The notes: a model not told the origin generated them from the letters alone. A stretch of 64,000 nt of DNA from Ancylostoma caninum (GCA_037903475.1 JBAJFG010000190.1:62001-126000), one strand, 5' to 3'; positions 11,850 to 24,744 are shown, numbered from the stretch's first letter. Made by a program: numbers and translations.

Positions 11850-12160
11850 TCTTTGAGTAAAATGCGCGCTTACACGGGGCGTCAATCGCTGTTGCACACC
11901 CGGAAGCGAGGCTGTGCCGCACCGCGTAGTTGGCGCAGCGCGGCAGACCGGCTGGGCGCTGTGGTTGTAAGGCACTGCCGTAATTGCTACTTTTATATCC
12001 AGCAATGTAGGTTATTGTAAGAATGATCACAAATGAAGCCACCCAAAGCCACCCACCCATACGCGACAATTCCAACAACGTTCGAGATCCATAGCGCAAC
12101 TGGCCTGCCGCGCCACGTAGCTGGTGCGGTGCGGTCTCGTTTTCAGGTGTACAATAACTA
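11850..12160. repeat. GC-rich palindromic element, copy B
   Basis: First half: GTGCCGCACCGCGTAG..GCGCGGCAGACCGGCTGGG at 11,913-11,960. Second half: CCTGCCGCGCCACGTAG..GGTGCGGTGCGG at 12,104-12,135. Copy C at 47,480 shares GCGGCAGACCGGCTGGGCGCT with the first half. Confidence 0.55.
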
Positions 12161-12199
12161 TTGAAGCAAAAAGTATGCAACATTTGCGTACGTCAGACT

Positions 12200-13100
12200 C
12201 CGTGGAATTTATAAAAACGACATCCTCTGAAATCATGTGGATGTGATCTACACAAGGAAGTCACGTAATAGCCATTTCTACGCTTTTGGTGGAGTAGGAG
12301 TTAAATAGACTACAGAAATTGCGATGCAAGCGTGTGTGGTTCCTCGCTGGGACCCACAAAGCGTCCAATCACAGCAGTGAAGGCGACACGGGCGGCCCGC
12401 GCTGCGGTTTCCATAATTACTTCGGACTTTGTTTTTCCATTTCAACTAGTTGTCCACTTCCTTTCTATATTCCTACATTGCGCCTTCAAACAAACTAGAT
12501 ATCTTGTACCAATTTACATTTAGAGAGGGGGTTGACAATAATTCGATGCCCCATCAGGCATACAAACCACTTCATCCCCCACAATTCAGAGCGGTTCAGC
12601 AAAATGTTTCGAATTAATGGGCCAGCAAACTCAATGGTTGGTAAGGCCAACAACTCTTGAGTTAATTTCACCAGGATCGGTAGAAAACACTAAAGTAAAA
12701 TTAGATTTCGACTGATAATACTAAGGAACACGGGCACTCGATGAGAAGAAAAATAAATGTCGTTTATTGTACAAGTAGTACTGAAAACATGATCCTACTA
12801 CCCATACTGTGCATCACAGAACGTTAATATTTACTCTCAAAGCGTTAACGAGTTATCGCTATCGATTGGTTAAAAATTACAGTTGTGAGTTTTTCTTTGT
12901 CGATAAAAGTATACCCCTGTCACGTCAAACAGCTTCTGCACCCCAACGCAACCGCAACGCACTATCGCTGCGAGGCGGTTTTGTTACGGTGGCACACAAG
13001 TTCGGACACGTTTTGACATGCAACACGTGGAATCTAACAGCTTTATTCTGTTGGACTCGCGTACTACATGTCAGGACGTGCCAGAACTAGATTAAACGGT
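12200..13100. other. Gene-free stretch
   Basis: No supported gene or repeat seen. Confidence 0.35.
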
Positions 13101-13103
13101 ACT

Positions 13104-13518
13104 ATTCCACATTAGGGGCCTCAAAATTTTCAAAAAAAAATTTCTCTCCGAAACTTTGTTTAGGGGGGTTATTTGAGGTGCTGAACATGAATATCGTATT
13201 CATTTTGTATCGTAATCCCATTTTTGTAGGGTAACGGTAGGATTACTGAAGAAATTTGACAAAAAAATGACGATTTCGACAGGAAAATGATAGTTTCATG
13301 CAAATTGAAGTTCATTATCGTGATCAACGCCTGAAATTACTCTTCTCTGCAAAATTTGGGAGGATTTCGTGAGATTCAGTATGTACCGTACGCCTACCAT
13401 AACCCTACAAAAAGGGAGTTACGGTACAAAATGAATACGATATTCGTGTCAAAGCACCGCAAATAACCCCCTAAACAAAGTTTCGGCTAGAAATTTTTTT
13501 TTGAAAATTTTGTGGAAT
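13104..13518. repeat. Palindromic element with arms of about 145 bp
   Basis: ATTCCAC at 13,104 and GTGGAAT at 13,512 start inward inverted arms. Both arms contain CGAAACTTTGTTTAGGGGG, GAATATCGTATTCATTTTGTA and TTTTTGTAGGGT (in inverted sense). The central section of about 100 bp is unique. No coding capacity; MITE-like. Confidence 0.7.
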
Positions 13519-13524
13519 AAGGCC

Positions 13525-14200
13525 GATCGTAACTATACATTATGGTGGGTTTCACCGAGGACGATAGTTGGTGAGACGTCAGAGAGAAAAATAACGCCGA
13601 AAAGTGTACAGCACTTGGAGAGAAACTAGAGAGATGCAGGCCATCCGCACAGATTCTCGACTCAGACTACAACTGATACTATAATCGAGACTGCAGCGAG
13701 TCCACAAGCAATCGATGCAATTCATCCTTTAGGTATTGATTTATTTCATCCGGGGGTGACAAGTCCTTCCTAATCTGACCTGCCGGTCTTACAGGAAGCT
13801 GAACGTGCGACTCGAACAAAAATTGCTGCGTGATCTGGGGCGAAATCAAACTAATCGATTATCCGTGATCTTAAATACTTCTGTGAAAACATCAACCAAA
13901 TACTGATAGAAGTTTATTCACACTAAACCTGATCGATCGATGTGAATGGCAGGCTGTGATTCTGATGACTATTCACAGAATAGACCAGAATATAGCAATT
14001 CTCACAAAATAAAAATCACAAACAAACAAAAATAAATAGTACAAGAAACTCGATATTAACATCGACACAGGCTCACAATGAGACCAGCATCGTACACGTA
14101 TTATTTCGGGCGGAGAGCATGTTCGCCCTCAAAAATGGCACCTAATGAATCGAACGGTAAGAGAGATACCGTCCGTGTGAAGGTCGCGAAATCCTAGAGG
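13525..14200. other. Gene-free stretch downstream of a gene
   Basis: No repeat or gene recognised. It lies 3' of the minus-strand gene ending at 14,207 and could hold its 3' UTR. Confidence 0.35.
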
Positions 14201-14206
14201 ATCCGT

Positions 14207-15303
14207 TTAGTCTTCGGACTCCTCGAGAATGTCGAATAGTTGTGGTGAAGGTGGTCTGGAAGCGGGTCGCTTCTTTGACGATCTCGTCACCGGTCGCAAA
14301 TTCGAAAGCAACGGGGAGGTGATGTGGCGGAGAAGCTGAAAATCAATAAATCAATATTTTGACACGAAGCTCCCACGATTAAATTGAAGAAATGACAAGG
14401 ATTTTTGAAGAAATTAAGGTCTAAGCGCAACTTTTAGTGACACCGGTTAGAAATACGCAAAAAGCAGCCGATTTCCTAGCGCGACCAACTAGCAGCGCGT
14501 TCCCTACGGGACCAACAAGCAACAGAACAAGAAAGAAAATGATGGAGTGTTGTTGCTTTGATAAATGAACACCTAAGCCGCTGTCTCTACAGTTATTCAT
14601 CAAACGTAAAGTCATGAAGCAACTCGTCCACATACCGCACTGCTAAATCCTTAAAAATCAGCGCATCCCATCAAGAAAAGGATTACTGTAGCTATGAGAT
14701 GAACATTTGTACATTTAGCGAAATCTAACACATACCACGAATCATTGCCATAAAAACCAACTCAAAATAAGTTCTGTTGCTCATGCTTCCACTAGGAATA
14801 GTGGTCAAATCCTGCCCAATTCGGACAAAATTTGGAGGTCCCAAAGCGAAACAGGGTCGTGGAAACAAAAATGGACGAGTTTCCACTGACCAATTTGCGA
14901 CTCTGCGCAATAATAATAAAACTGCAGCAAATTGATCTCCGCAATGGATAACAATGATGTGCAACGCTAGCTGGCAACAACACTAACTAGTAACCAGTTT
15001 TCGCCGCCATCTCATGCAAAACAAACAATCATATAAGACGAAAGAAGAAAAATCAATAACGGATCAATAACCCGGCGTAACACCAACCTTCATTTCAATC
15101 TCCGCAATACTCGTACGTTTTCGCGACAATTGTTCCTGTTGTTGTTGTTGGTTGTGCAACTGTCGGATGGATGTCCGTGATTTCTCGTCACCGCAACATC
15201 CCATCACACAGAATACCGTAATCCAAAACAGTTGAATGCACCAATCGTGAAGTCGACTGATCACCGCCAACGCTACCACTTGCGTCATGTCAGCTTTCGC
15301 AAT
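14207..15303 (-). CDS. Small single-pass membrane protein, two possible C-termini
   Basis: I do not recognise the family. The first coding exon (15,088-15,303) follows the acceptor CTCCTTCCAG, and its ATG (15,286-15,288) lies 15 bases after that site, as in a trans-spliced nematode mRNA. It encodes 67 residues: a hydrophobic segment (about residues 15-31, DWCIQLFWITVFCVMGCC), then a polar tail with a Gln run and SRKRTS. It ends in phase 0 at EIEMK before GTTGGT. Two continuations are phase-compatible. One uses 14,736-14,811 (acceptor GGGCAG, phase 0 in, phase 1 out at GTATGT) plus 14,593-14,642 (ending FDE), giving about 108 aa. The other goes directly to 14,207-14,335 after TGATTTTTCAG, a basic Ser/Pro-rich tail ending LEESED, giving about 109 aa. 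Whether these are isoforms or one is wrong is unknown. Reading on through the first donor would stop after 75 codons. Confidence 0.6.
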
Positions 15304-15399
15304 CTGGAAGGAGACAGGTATGAGTAAGTATGAAGTTACTTGCACGTGGAAGTGATTATGTAGCTGAGCGGTGGCTATGGAAGCGTGAGAAAATGAATA

Positions 15400-16235
15400 T
15401 GTGGTGAGGGCGGGGCCGGACTGAATTTATAACGTTGCTGTTATTCTCGCTTCTTGCAGAGAAATATGCAAAAAACCAGGTCCAACCCCCCGAGGTGACG
15501 CCCGCGGCGGGGTCATGGAACACCGGAACGACGCTGCGAGCAGATAAACAAACAGAATGTTATCGAGGAAGCTCGTAAACGAGGAACACTTCGCCGGAAA
15601 ACCAGGATGAAAACAGCTGCAACTGCTGGAAACCATGGAAATCCCCCCCCCCGCCCGTCACATCTCTATCGATCGCGCCCAGCTGCCGGATATGGCGCTG
15701 GTCACAGCGTGGACACAGCGCAAATCGGGGGCGAATCCCTGGGAAAATTGATCTACCGCACAGTAATTGGTGAATTCGCGCTAATTACTGTGAAATTCAC
15801 TAATTATACGAATAAATACCTCAATTTTCGTTCGGCTCGTCGACGGCTCCACTTCCAAACAAGCGGATGATGCAGAAACGGCCAGCATTTTCGTTCACGT
15901 GCTGTTCCCGTGTTTTCCAGCAAAATCGAATGCAGTTAGCAGTAAGTAGATCAAGCGCACGTGCACTGCACGACGGATGCACGTGCAACGGCGTCGAACC
16001 GAGCTTTGCTGACGCCTCGGCCCGCTTTTATACGCCGGTCCAGCCCCCGGAGAGCGAAGGGGCGTGGTCCACGGGGAGTGAGATAGTACGACGCGAGAGC
16101 TGCGAACGTGTTACGAGCGCTGGTGCCAAAGAACATGGCGGCGGGGCAGAGACGCAGGGTGCAGGCGATCTCTGCTACTTTGTGAACTGTAACGTTTTGT
16201 ACGCAGTTGCACTTAGTGGAAAGTAGGGTTTATAG
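15400..16235. other. GC-rich region upstream of the small membrane-protein gene
   Basis: GC content is visibly higher than in the surroundings, with C runs near 15,645-15,653. No TATA-like box or firm exon was identified. The several overlapping open frames on both strands follow from the GC richness. It may act as the promoter side of the minus-strand gene ending at 14,207. Confidence 0.3.
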
Positions 16236-16302
16236 ATCTAGTGATTGTTGGGGTGAACATTTAAGGTAGAAAAGCCTCAAGCATCTATTAATAATCGGGG
16301 CC

Positions 16303-16415
16303 AACATGCATCACTAAGATTACCCAGGGTAAGCATGTTGACCTCTATGTTAGCTATGAATAAACCTGGGGGTTTTGCCACATTTGCCTTGGGTAGTCTC
16401 AGCGATGAATACCAG
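16303..16415. repeat. GATTACC palindromic family copy
   Basis: ATGCATCACTAAGATTACCC and AGGGTAAGCATGTTGACC at the left; GCCTTGGGTAGTCTCAGCGATG at the right. Confidence 0.6.
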
Positions 16416-16429
16416 TGCGGGTAAAGTCT

Positions 16430-18078
16430 TGCTAGGTGCCCTTTGGACAGGATTAGGGTTAGAGCAAACCTGAAGCCGTTACCGTTATGGGTTAGGTCTA
16501 ATCTATTCCATGTTCGGGTAGAAAACTTCAATTAAGTAATAAATATCACCTAGGTTGACTTATGGGTGTGGTGCCTTATCTTCGATCTCGTCTCTGGGAA
16601 ATTTATGGGTATATGAGAGTGAACGTCTTCTCCTCTCACTCTATTCCTCTCTATCTTTCTCCTGCTCTTCCTGTTTTGCCCTTGAAAAGCTAATTTATGT
16701 AAACATGGAACTCCTAGATCTTCGATACAATGTTTGAGCTTATTCATTCAGTTCAATCAAAGTAGACCTGGTTTATTGTCTTGAAAAAATGAATAAACAA
16801 ACAAGATATAAACAAACAAGATATGTTTGGTTAGATAAATAAAATAAGAGGGATCCAGCGTTGAAGTAGTTTTTCATTCTTTTCTTAATTTACCTTCTTT
16901 ATAAAGTGTTGTATTGTGATCTGTACCTTGTGCAAAATAAATAAGCAAGTATCCTTGTCCATTACCTAACTATTCGACCCAATCAAATCAAATCAAATGG
17001 CTTTGCGAATCATTTGAATGACTACTCATTCAAGACGAAGTGTTCAGAAAATCTGGGAAAAATCCAGGTGATTACTCGATATACTGAGCAACTACGAAAG
17101 ACACACGTTTTTGGATTTAATATCATAAGTAGCCCAGAAATCGAACCATTCGAATATTCGAACAAATTCGAGTCGAAGAAGCATTGAATAGCCATATTCC
17201 CAGGGTTTACAAGATAACAACCAGTTCACCTATGATTTGAGAAGAAACGCCAATTTCTCCTGTGCTTTGTTTTTTATTTATCATTTTTCCAGACTTTTTT
17301 TTTTCATTTTTCTATTTCGCACGCGTTTTCTTTGAAATTATCTCTCCCAAACCAGTGCCGACACCATAAATAAGACCGACTTTGACTCCATTTGACACCC
17401 TAACACCACTGGTAGGCTACATAATTATAATTATAGGTATTATTATGCCGCTGACCGATCGCTCAAACTAATCGCCCAGCATGTGCCCGGCACGTGAATA
17501 TTCTAATAAGGTCCAGAGTACATCCGTTCACGTGAATCAGGCTATTGTTGTACCGTACACTTGGGTCTTGGGTCGTATAATTGAACCCCGGCACAGGTCG
17601 TCGGCATCGCCTCTGTACCGATCTCTGGTCCATGCGGATCTCTAATCCTTTAAGGGTTCATTGACGAGGATTATGGTGATGATGACAGGTTTATAACCGT
17701 ACCGCACTTGCAATTTTACCAGGGTGGTTACGAGGGTTTTCCTAGAGATTTTCAGAGTAGCAAGGCATTTCCCACAACTTTCGTTCAATATTTATATGTT
17801 TGCACAATGCTTAATGTGGTAATATCTCCTTTTCATATTATTTATAACTCAATAACAATGAAGGAAAAATAATTACATTCAAATTAAAAAATGATTGCAT
17901 TTATAAACTGTAAACTTATAACCCGAACCTACAATCTATCAACTAATCATTTGGATTTTTCTCTAGATTTTTCGAACACTTCATCTCGAATGACCACTCA
18001 TTCAAAAAGGACAAATTATGGGATGATTTCATTACTTATATATGGTTATTATATGTATATGGTAATATTTCATTTAAT
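16430..18078. other. Gene-free stretch
   Basis: No supported gene. A short tandem duplication of ATAAACAAACAAGATAT lies near 16,794-16,826. Nothing else recognisable. Confidence 0.35.
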
Positions 18079-18081
18079 TCA

Positions 18082-18182
18082 ATATTACCCAGGGTAAACT
18101 CGTTGACTCCCGTGCTAACGATGGGTGAGTTTATGTCGTGTTTCCACGCTTACCCTGAGTAATCTCAATGATGTGTGCGGCC
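18082..18182. repeat. GATTACC palindromic family copy
   Basis: ATTACCCAGGGTAAACTCG at the left, CCGTGCTAACGATGGGTGAG inside, CTTACCCTGAGTAATCTC and GATGTGTGCGGCC at the right. Confidence 0.65.
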
Positions 18183-18344
18183 ACAAACCTAGCTTCTACC
18201 CCTGGGTAATCATACCCACAGCAATGTCCTCCTTTCATTAATCATAACCACAGCAATGTTCTCCTTTCATAACTTTGGTAGATTATTATGCTTTACATTG
18301 CCCCCATCAACATGTTTACCTATCTGTGACGTTGTCCATGGCCT

Positions 18345-18440
18345 GGATGCATCATAGATATTACCCAGGCTAAACTTGTTGATGTCCGCGCTAAGGATAG
18401 GTAAATTTATGCCATATTGACACACTGACCACTTGTTCTG
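18345..18440. repeat. GATTACC palindromic family copy, degraded right arm
   Basis: GGATGCATCATAGATATTACC and the internal GTCCGCGCTAAGGATAGGTA are clear; the right arm is poor. Confidence 0.5.
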
Positions 18441-18547
18441 CAGTTTCACCCATTGCACAGGGTTTCTAAGATGCACAGTAACTTTTGCTTCTCTTGTGAT
18501 CCTTGCGATTTTTATCCTATCTTAGAAAAGTTAGTGACCAGAGTCGT

Positions 18548-18660
18548 CCTGCACCATTAAAATTACCCAGGGTAAATGTGTCAACACATCTATGTTTGAA
18601 TATAGTTAACGAAAGCGTTAGTACGTTTACCCTGAGTAATCCTAGTGATAGATGCCGATC
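18548..18660. repeat. GATTACC palindromic family copy
   Basis: AAATTACCCAGGGTAAATGTG at the left pairs with ACGTTTACCCTGAGTAATCC at the right. Third copy within 600 bp. Confidence 0.6.
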
Positions 18661-18669
18661 CAGTAGGTA

Positions 18670-20865
18670 TGAGGGTATGAAAACTACCAGGCTAAAATTT
18701 GCGTTTGAGCGCTCCAAGCACCACAGTATATTCTCTGCGGCCACCATGGAGCGCTCCGAGGACAAAGTCCTGAAATCATCCAGACGCAGAACAATGAGGA
18801 AGCTGTTAGAGTGTCGGGTGGTGCTGTTTGGATTGTTGTGATCATTTAGGTCCCTCATGACCAGAGAACACTAGTTGTTATGGATCATCTCTTTGATGAG
18901 CAGACCACAGAACTAGAAATTCTCAGATCGACATATGTTACTCGGATCTATAATCCCAGAGACCCTGAGCTCTCATAAATCCTGAAATTTTGTGGAATAT
19001 CAGAAGAAAAACTATTTTTATCCACATCTGGCTGCACGACACCCAGCAAAACAAAGTCCAATGTGCATTGCCGAGTGTTGGTCTTTGACACTGAAGCCAT
19101 GGCGTACCACCACCACTGCAAACTCGACTGTCTTTATCACATTACTAATGTGGAGTGTTTGTTGTTTGTGGACTCAGCGATGTGAATTGGCTGCTTCAAT
19201 GCACCCATTGCTGCCAGTACGGTCGTCAGAACAAAGCACTCGGCGAGTGGAACGATCTGCAGTGAAGATAGCGTGTGAATAGCAAAAGCTGAACAGTTGC
19301 AACTGAAAAGCTACGAATAGTGAGTAACTGAACCGGAGAGGAGGTAGGGGGGGAAATTGGCCATTTGAATTTGCTACAAGGTATCCCGACCTGGTGTCAT
19401 TCTCCAGCCCACATATTCTTGGTCCAAGGTGGTTCAGACGATCGTCTCGTTGGAACCGCGTTAGAAATGCAGTAAAAGAGTTACCAGATAAACAAGGTGG
19501 AGGCTACATGTGGCAGCTTACCCTGAGCATGAGTATTTTAAACAAATCACCTGTACCTGGTAACCTGCTGCGCTGTCTAGAGTCGTGAAAATCTACAGAT
19601 ACAATTTTGGCCGAAATTGGTAGGCCTCGCTAACTGTCCTCAATGATTTCAGCTAGGAAAGTGTTTGAATTTTTTTCAACTTCTCACAAACAGGAGGATG
19701 TTGTTACTTAGGACCAGTCCTCATGATTTCAGCTAGGAATCGGAGGATACTTAGGACCAGATAAAAATCGAATAACTCAATTTATTCAATAATTCGTTCG
19801 CGACTGGATCCGAAGAATTCAAATATTCAAAAAAAAAACACAGATCTAAATGCCTTCCTCTTATTCCTGAAGGACTGTATTGCTCATTCCCTCTCAAACA
19901 TCCATGCTGTAGGCTCATTCGAAGTTGAATTTTCGAATTTCGAATAAATTGATAGGTATCTAATGCACTATTCGGTCCTGATTAATATGGCTTGGATGAC
20001 AAATATCAACTAGTTTACCTATATTTGTCATCGCAGTAGTCCTGTCTCAGCTACTGCTACTGCTACTATTTCACAGTTTCTGGCTTTACTACGGTTACGG
20101 CATTTAACCCTGAATAGTGGCGTGGTAAGGCAACCCAGATCAAACCAATCACGTACAGGCGACGAAGCCCTCGACGAGTCATCATCCTGAGTTTAAATTT
20201 CCTGACAATAACCACTACTAATCAGAAGCAATTTAGAGGCTAATTCACCACTCCTACCTGTTTTGCCACTTGCTAAACATGGCTAATACCCTACCAATGA
20301 GTAAACACCGGGGTAAGACCGCTAAACTGAAGCCAATTGCAAACAAACCACGAACGCTTCCCAGTTTTTGTCGTTGAGTATGTTGTCACCGGCGCAAGGG
20401 CCCCTTTACACTGCTAGGCGGGGGACGAGTGAATGAGGCGCTTGATCCTGTAACCTGATCCTAGCATTCCTGGACGGCAGCGACTAAGGGGATCAAATAC
20501 AGAAGAGTCAAGCGAAAAAGAGGGCGGTTAAGCAGTGTTGTATTGATTTTTCCTCCATTTATCATAATTTTTAATTCGAAAATTTGTTTTACTCTAGTTC
20601 AGAATTGATTTCGAAGAGTTTTAATTAAGTTATAGTTAAAGTATTTCGAAGAGTTTTATCATCGCAACTATTTCACTACCACTTTTTTGAGTCCACATAA
20701 CCTTGCAGCGGATCGGTCCATTCAATCTCGACTATTCATTTGATTTTGCGTTGAATAGACCGTATTGTACGCAACTGCACAACTCTGCAAGATCCTTGCC
20801 AACAGTGCACAGCTCCATGCCAATTAGGATTTCTCCAGGAACACCTGTATATGGCCCAGATGAAT
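18670..20865. other. Gene-free stretch with a small tandem duplication
   Basis: No supported gene. ATGATTTCAGCTAGGAA and ACTTAGGACCAG each occur twice between 19,641 and 19,760, a local duplication with an insertion in the first copy. ATTTCGAAGAGTTTTA also occurs twice near 20,609 and 20,642. Confidence 0.35.
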
Positions 20866-20874
20866 CATCAGGAA

Positions 20875-21210
20875 AATGGGTAATCTCTTACCAATGGATA
20901 TAAGTGCTCATAGACATGGATTACCTATTTTGGCTATAGCAGCTGGGTATAGACAACGTCACGTATGGGTAAATGTGGCCAGGTAGAGGGTAAATTTGGG
21001 TTGTTAATGCAGTTACCATGGGTAATCTAAACGATGCATCATGGGTAAGATCCTGTCTTGGCATGCTAATTTCTAGTTTACTAAGGCCGCATGCATCACT
21101 AAAATCAAACCCTGGGTAAATGTAGTAACACCACGCAAATTTACCCGTCGTTAGCACGGGCATTAGCAGGTTCACCCTGGGTTTACCCAATCTCAACGAT
21201 GCATCCGGGT
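20875..21210. repeat. GATTACC family, compound block
   Basis: At least two overlapping members: ACCATGGGTAATCTAAACGATGC (21,013) and GCATGCATCACTAAAATC (21,089) through ACCCAATCTCAACGATGCATCC (21,204), with the internal signature TTAGCACGGGCATTAGC. Many TTACCC/GGGTAA strings in both senses lie in 20,875-21,000. Confidence 0.55.
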
Positions 21211-21219
21211 ATTGGTTGC

Positions 21220-22000
21220 GTTAACCCTTACCATCCAGTAATTTTTCTTGCTCACTCATTTTTCTGTCCACAATTCTTTCAAAATCACTGGCAGTAGCGG
21301 TCTCTGGATTTTTCGGTCCTGTGACGTTTTTCATGTGAAATATTGTTTATTCCCCCCCCCCCACCCCAGCAAAGTGCTGACTCACGTTTAAAATAATTGC
21401 CTATTCTCCTTGACTCACTCCTGATCAAAGTACTTTGGGCTAGGCTCTAGTACGATTCCATAGCTTCCACAGCTGTAAAGAACGAAGTCCACCAATTCCC
21501 TAGTCGCGTGTGTGTGGAATGAAGAAAACGTGCTCCAATTGTCATCGTTCTTTTGCAGGTCGTGACGACAACAGAGTATGCGTGTTAGCGTGTGTGTACG
21601 TTTGTTCTCCCGTTCATAACAAGGAAATTCTCGGCTGGTTTTCAACGTGCTGGGGCCAGCACACAATGAAAGATCGCACCACCGATGTGGGTGCAAGTGT
21701 TGGACGCGAGTACTCCCCAGCCCTCGTGCAAAGACTCGGCCTGGATCCCACGGATCAGGAAGACAGCTGCCTCGTTGATGGATAGCTGTTTCTGACTGCT
21801 CGGGATCCGTTACGAGTAAGTTGTGGGTGGCAGCAGATGCTCTGAGGAGAGTAGGGGCTCCTCTGTGAATTTCGCTGGTAGCCGAACAGTAGATCCATAC
21901 AATTCACGTTTCCACCCCATACAAAAAAAATTCAGGGAATTTTTTACTACCAATAAAAATGCATGGAAAAATCTTAGAAAAGGATTTTCCCAAAGAATGA
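21220..22000. other. Gene-free stretch
   Basis: No supported gene. A C run lies near 21,353-21,366. The frames at 21,415-21,785 overlap on both strands without motifs. Confidence 0.35.
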
Positions 22001-22003
22001 ATG

Positions 22004-22655
22004 ATCGAATGAATGAATGAATGAATGAATGAATGAATGAATGAATGAATGAATAAATAAATACTATGAACGAATGAATGAATGAATGGACGGAATGAAT
22101 GAATGAATGAATGAATGAATGAATGAATGAATGAATGAATGAATGATGAATGAATGAATGAATGAATGAATGAGGTGAATGAATGAATGGTTGAATGAAT
22201 GCCATGAATGAATGAACGAATGAATGAATGCCATGAATGAATGAATGAATGAATGAATGAGTGAATGAATGAATGCCATGAATGAATGAATGAATGAATG
22301 AATGAATGAATGAATGCCATGAATGAATGAATGAATGAATGCCATGAATGAATGAATGAATGAATGAATGCCATGAATGAATGAATGAATGAATGAATGA
22401 ATGAATGCTATGAATGAATGAATGAATGAATGGATGAATGAATGAATGAATGAATGAATGAATGAATGCTATGAATGAATGAATGAATGAATGAATGAAT
22501 GAATGAATGAATAAATGAATGAATGAATGTATGTATGAATGAATGAATGAATGAATGAATGAATAAATAAATGAATGAATGAATGAATGTATGAATGAAT
22601 GAATGAATGAATGAATGAATGAATGAATGAATGAATGAATGAATGAATGAATGTC
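22004..22655. repeat. (GAAT)n tetranucleotide array, about 650 bp
   Basis: Almost uninterrupted GAATGAAT units. Variant blocks carrying CCATGAATG recur between 22,200 and 22,380, and CTATGAATG near 22,407 and 22,468, giving a loose higher-order pattern. A unit of four makes all frames open, so the long His/Phe/Ile/Ser frames on the minus strand are artefacts. Confidence 0.95.
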
Positions 22656-22669
22656 TCAGTGATTATTAA

Positions 22670-24100
22670 TACATATGTAATGCATGAGAAACTCTTTTAT
22701 ACATACACCATTCTTTACATTTTCATTTTTGTGTTTGTTTACTTTTTTATTCTTCCAATTTAACATTTTCTTCTTTCCCTTTTCTCTCCAAAGGTCTAAT
22801 CCTACTTGATCTGAAACCAGGAGAAGTTGCACAAAAATATTTATTCGCAGTACAAGGTTAACTCATTGGTGTAAGGGGAAAGGGGCGTTACATATCTGTT
22901 TCTAGTGACTTTGTCGTTGTCGTTTCTACTCCAAAAATGCAAAAAAGAGGTCAAGAAGTTGTATCAGAAGGTAATTTTCTGCCCTAAATTGTTCACAATA
23001 TATTGGAAACAGACCTTCTTACCCTTGTGGTCACGATTTCGTTAAAAATTTCCGCAGCGTGACCAATAGAAATTAAAGGTGATATCCTCGTTTGCTTTTT
23101 CCTGCCGCCAGACTTTCCGCTGTCAATGACACATTCCTTGTCATCGTGTCTGATTAACATGAACTTTGTCCCCAAATTGTTCTTATCTTCCTTGTGATTA
23201 CAGTGACAAAAACCCTACAGAGGTTTCAGTGATATCGGTAGCTGGCTGTTCTTTGCGCCCGTTACACTTTAGATAGTCGTTTTGTACGTAAATGCACATC
23301 ACGCAATCGAGTATGTACATCCGCACTTCTTTGCAGCGCACGCGCAAAAACGACTAGGGAAACCCGCTGCCGACGAAGTTCTGTAAAATTACGTCGCTTT
23401 ACACTGCAGGCGCTGTGGCAATGTGGACTTTGTCCTTGGGACTTACGCTATAACACAGTTGTGATGTCGTCAAACAGAGTGTGTATTCTGCTGTGGCACT
23501 TTTTTATGTTTACAAAAATTGAAAATGACAGCCTACACTACAGCTAAGCGCTAATGATCAGTGATGCGATGAACTTTGTGGCCCTAAAAACACCGTTCGT
23601 TCTTTGGAGCATCGTACAGAGCGACGCTGATACACGAAGGGCAGCTTTTTGCTGGTTGGTCATTACGCCGCACCACGTGCCAGTCTATCATGATGCATTT
23701 CTCACTGCTATGAGAGGTAAGAAAGGGCTAGGGGATCTTTAATCACTAGATGGGGAATGAATCCTCGGATATGGGACCTATACCCCGTCTTTTTTGTGAC
23801 AGGATCCATGTTCCTGCCAAGGTTGTCAAATTCGTTCAGTTTTTCATGCAGAAATCAGTTTCTTTTTTTTTCTGGGAAACTCCAGATGAGTGGTAAGGAA
23901 AAATGGTTATGAAGTGGGGTGGGTAACTAAACCTCGCCGACCTTATAGACCGGGAAACTCAGTCCGCATTGTTCCACGACGCTACAGATCAGTCAGGAAT
24001 AATTAGTAGTTTCTCAGCTGAGGCTGTGAACAAGATGCTATAACACCTTACCTTAATGGGAAGTCATTTCTTGAAGGTGGAGCACTGCGTCTAGGATAGG
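22670..24100. other. Gene-free stretch
   Basis: No supported gene. Possible short exons cannot be told from chance here. Confidence 0.35.
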
Positions 24101-24104
24101 CGAT

Positions 24105-24170
24105 ATAGGCCAGCTCTGTCATTGGCCAGTTCGTCCAACTGGCCAATGAGCGAGCTCGACTGCACCGCCC
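24105..24170. repeat. Short palindromic element, CCAATCGC family, copy 3
   Basis: CTGTCATTGGCCAGTTCG pairs with CAACTGGCCAATGAG, followed by CGAGCTCGACTGCACCGCCC, the same tail as copy 1. Confidence 0.55.
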
Positions 24171-24174
24171 TTCC

Positions 24175-24740
24175 CGAAAACAGCGCTAGTTATCTTTTTC
24201 GAATGAAAAAGGGGTTTTGCTAATCTTCAATCTCAAAACTAACTTCATATGTGTAATTTTAACTGGTTACGCGCAATTGTAGGCTAGCCACGTCCATTCC
24301 CTCATCTCGAGAAAGACTGTCCCCCACAATCGCTCTTTTCTAAAAGCCTGTCAGATTGAAACATGAACTCCAATCCAGGTTTGCATGTCGTGCAATCACG
24401 GACAATGTACACAAAAGGCGCAATGGAGAAATTGCGCGTCGAGAGGTGCTAAAGTGGATTGTCGCGCGTAGAATATGGAATAGTGTGGAGAATTCAAAGG
24501 GCATCATAGAAATTGTTGAATTCAGATTCATTGGCCTGTGTTTGCATTGTCTGCAAGCATTGTCTGCAATTGCGGACGTTGCGCGCAATTGACGAAAGCC
24601 ACCAAAAGCAGCAGAATGTAAAAAGTGGTTGTACAGAAAAAAAACTGATCAGCTTCCCTTACACTACCATATGAGACGCTCCACGGCAGCGGGTAATTTT
24701 GCCACTAGTGCAATCTCGTCCAAAACTCCTACAGAACACC
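24175..24740. other. Gene-free stretch
   Basis: No supported gene; overlapping short frames on both strands at 24,340-24,592 only. Confidence 0.3.
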
Positions 24741-24744
24741 ATAG

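Noticed and set aside
21810..22374. Long minus-strand frames with repeated Phe-Ile-His-Ser
   Set aside because: They are translations of the GAAT tetranucleotide array; a four-base unit keeps all frames open.
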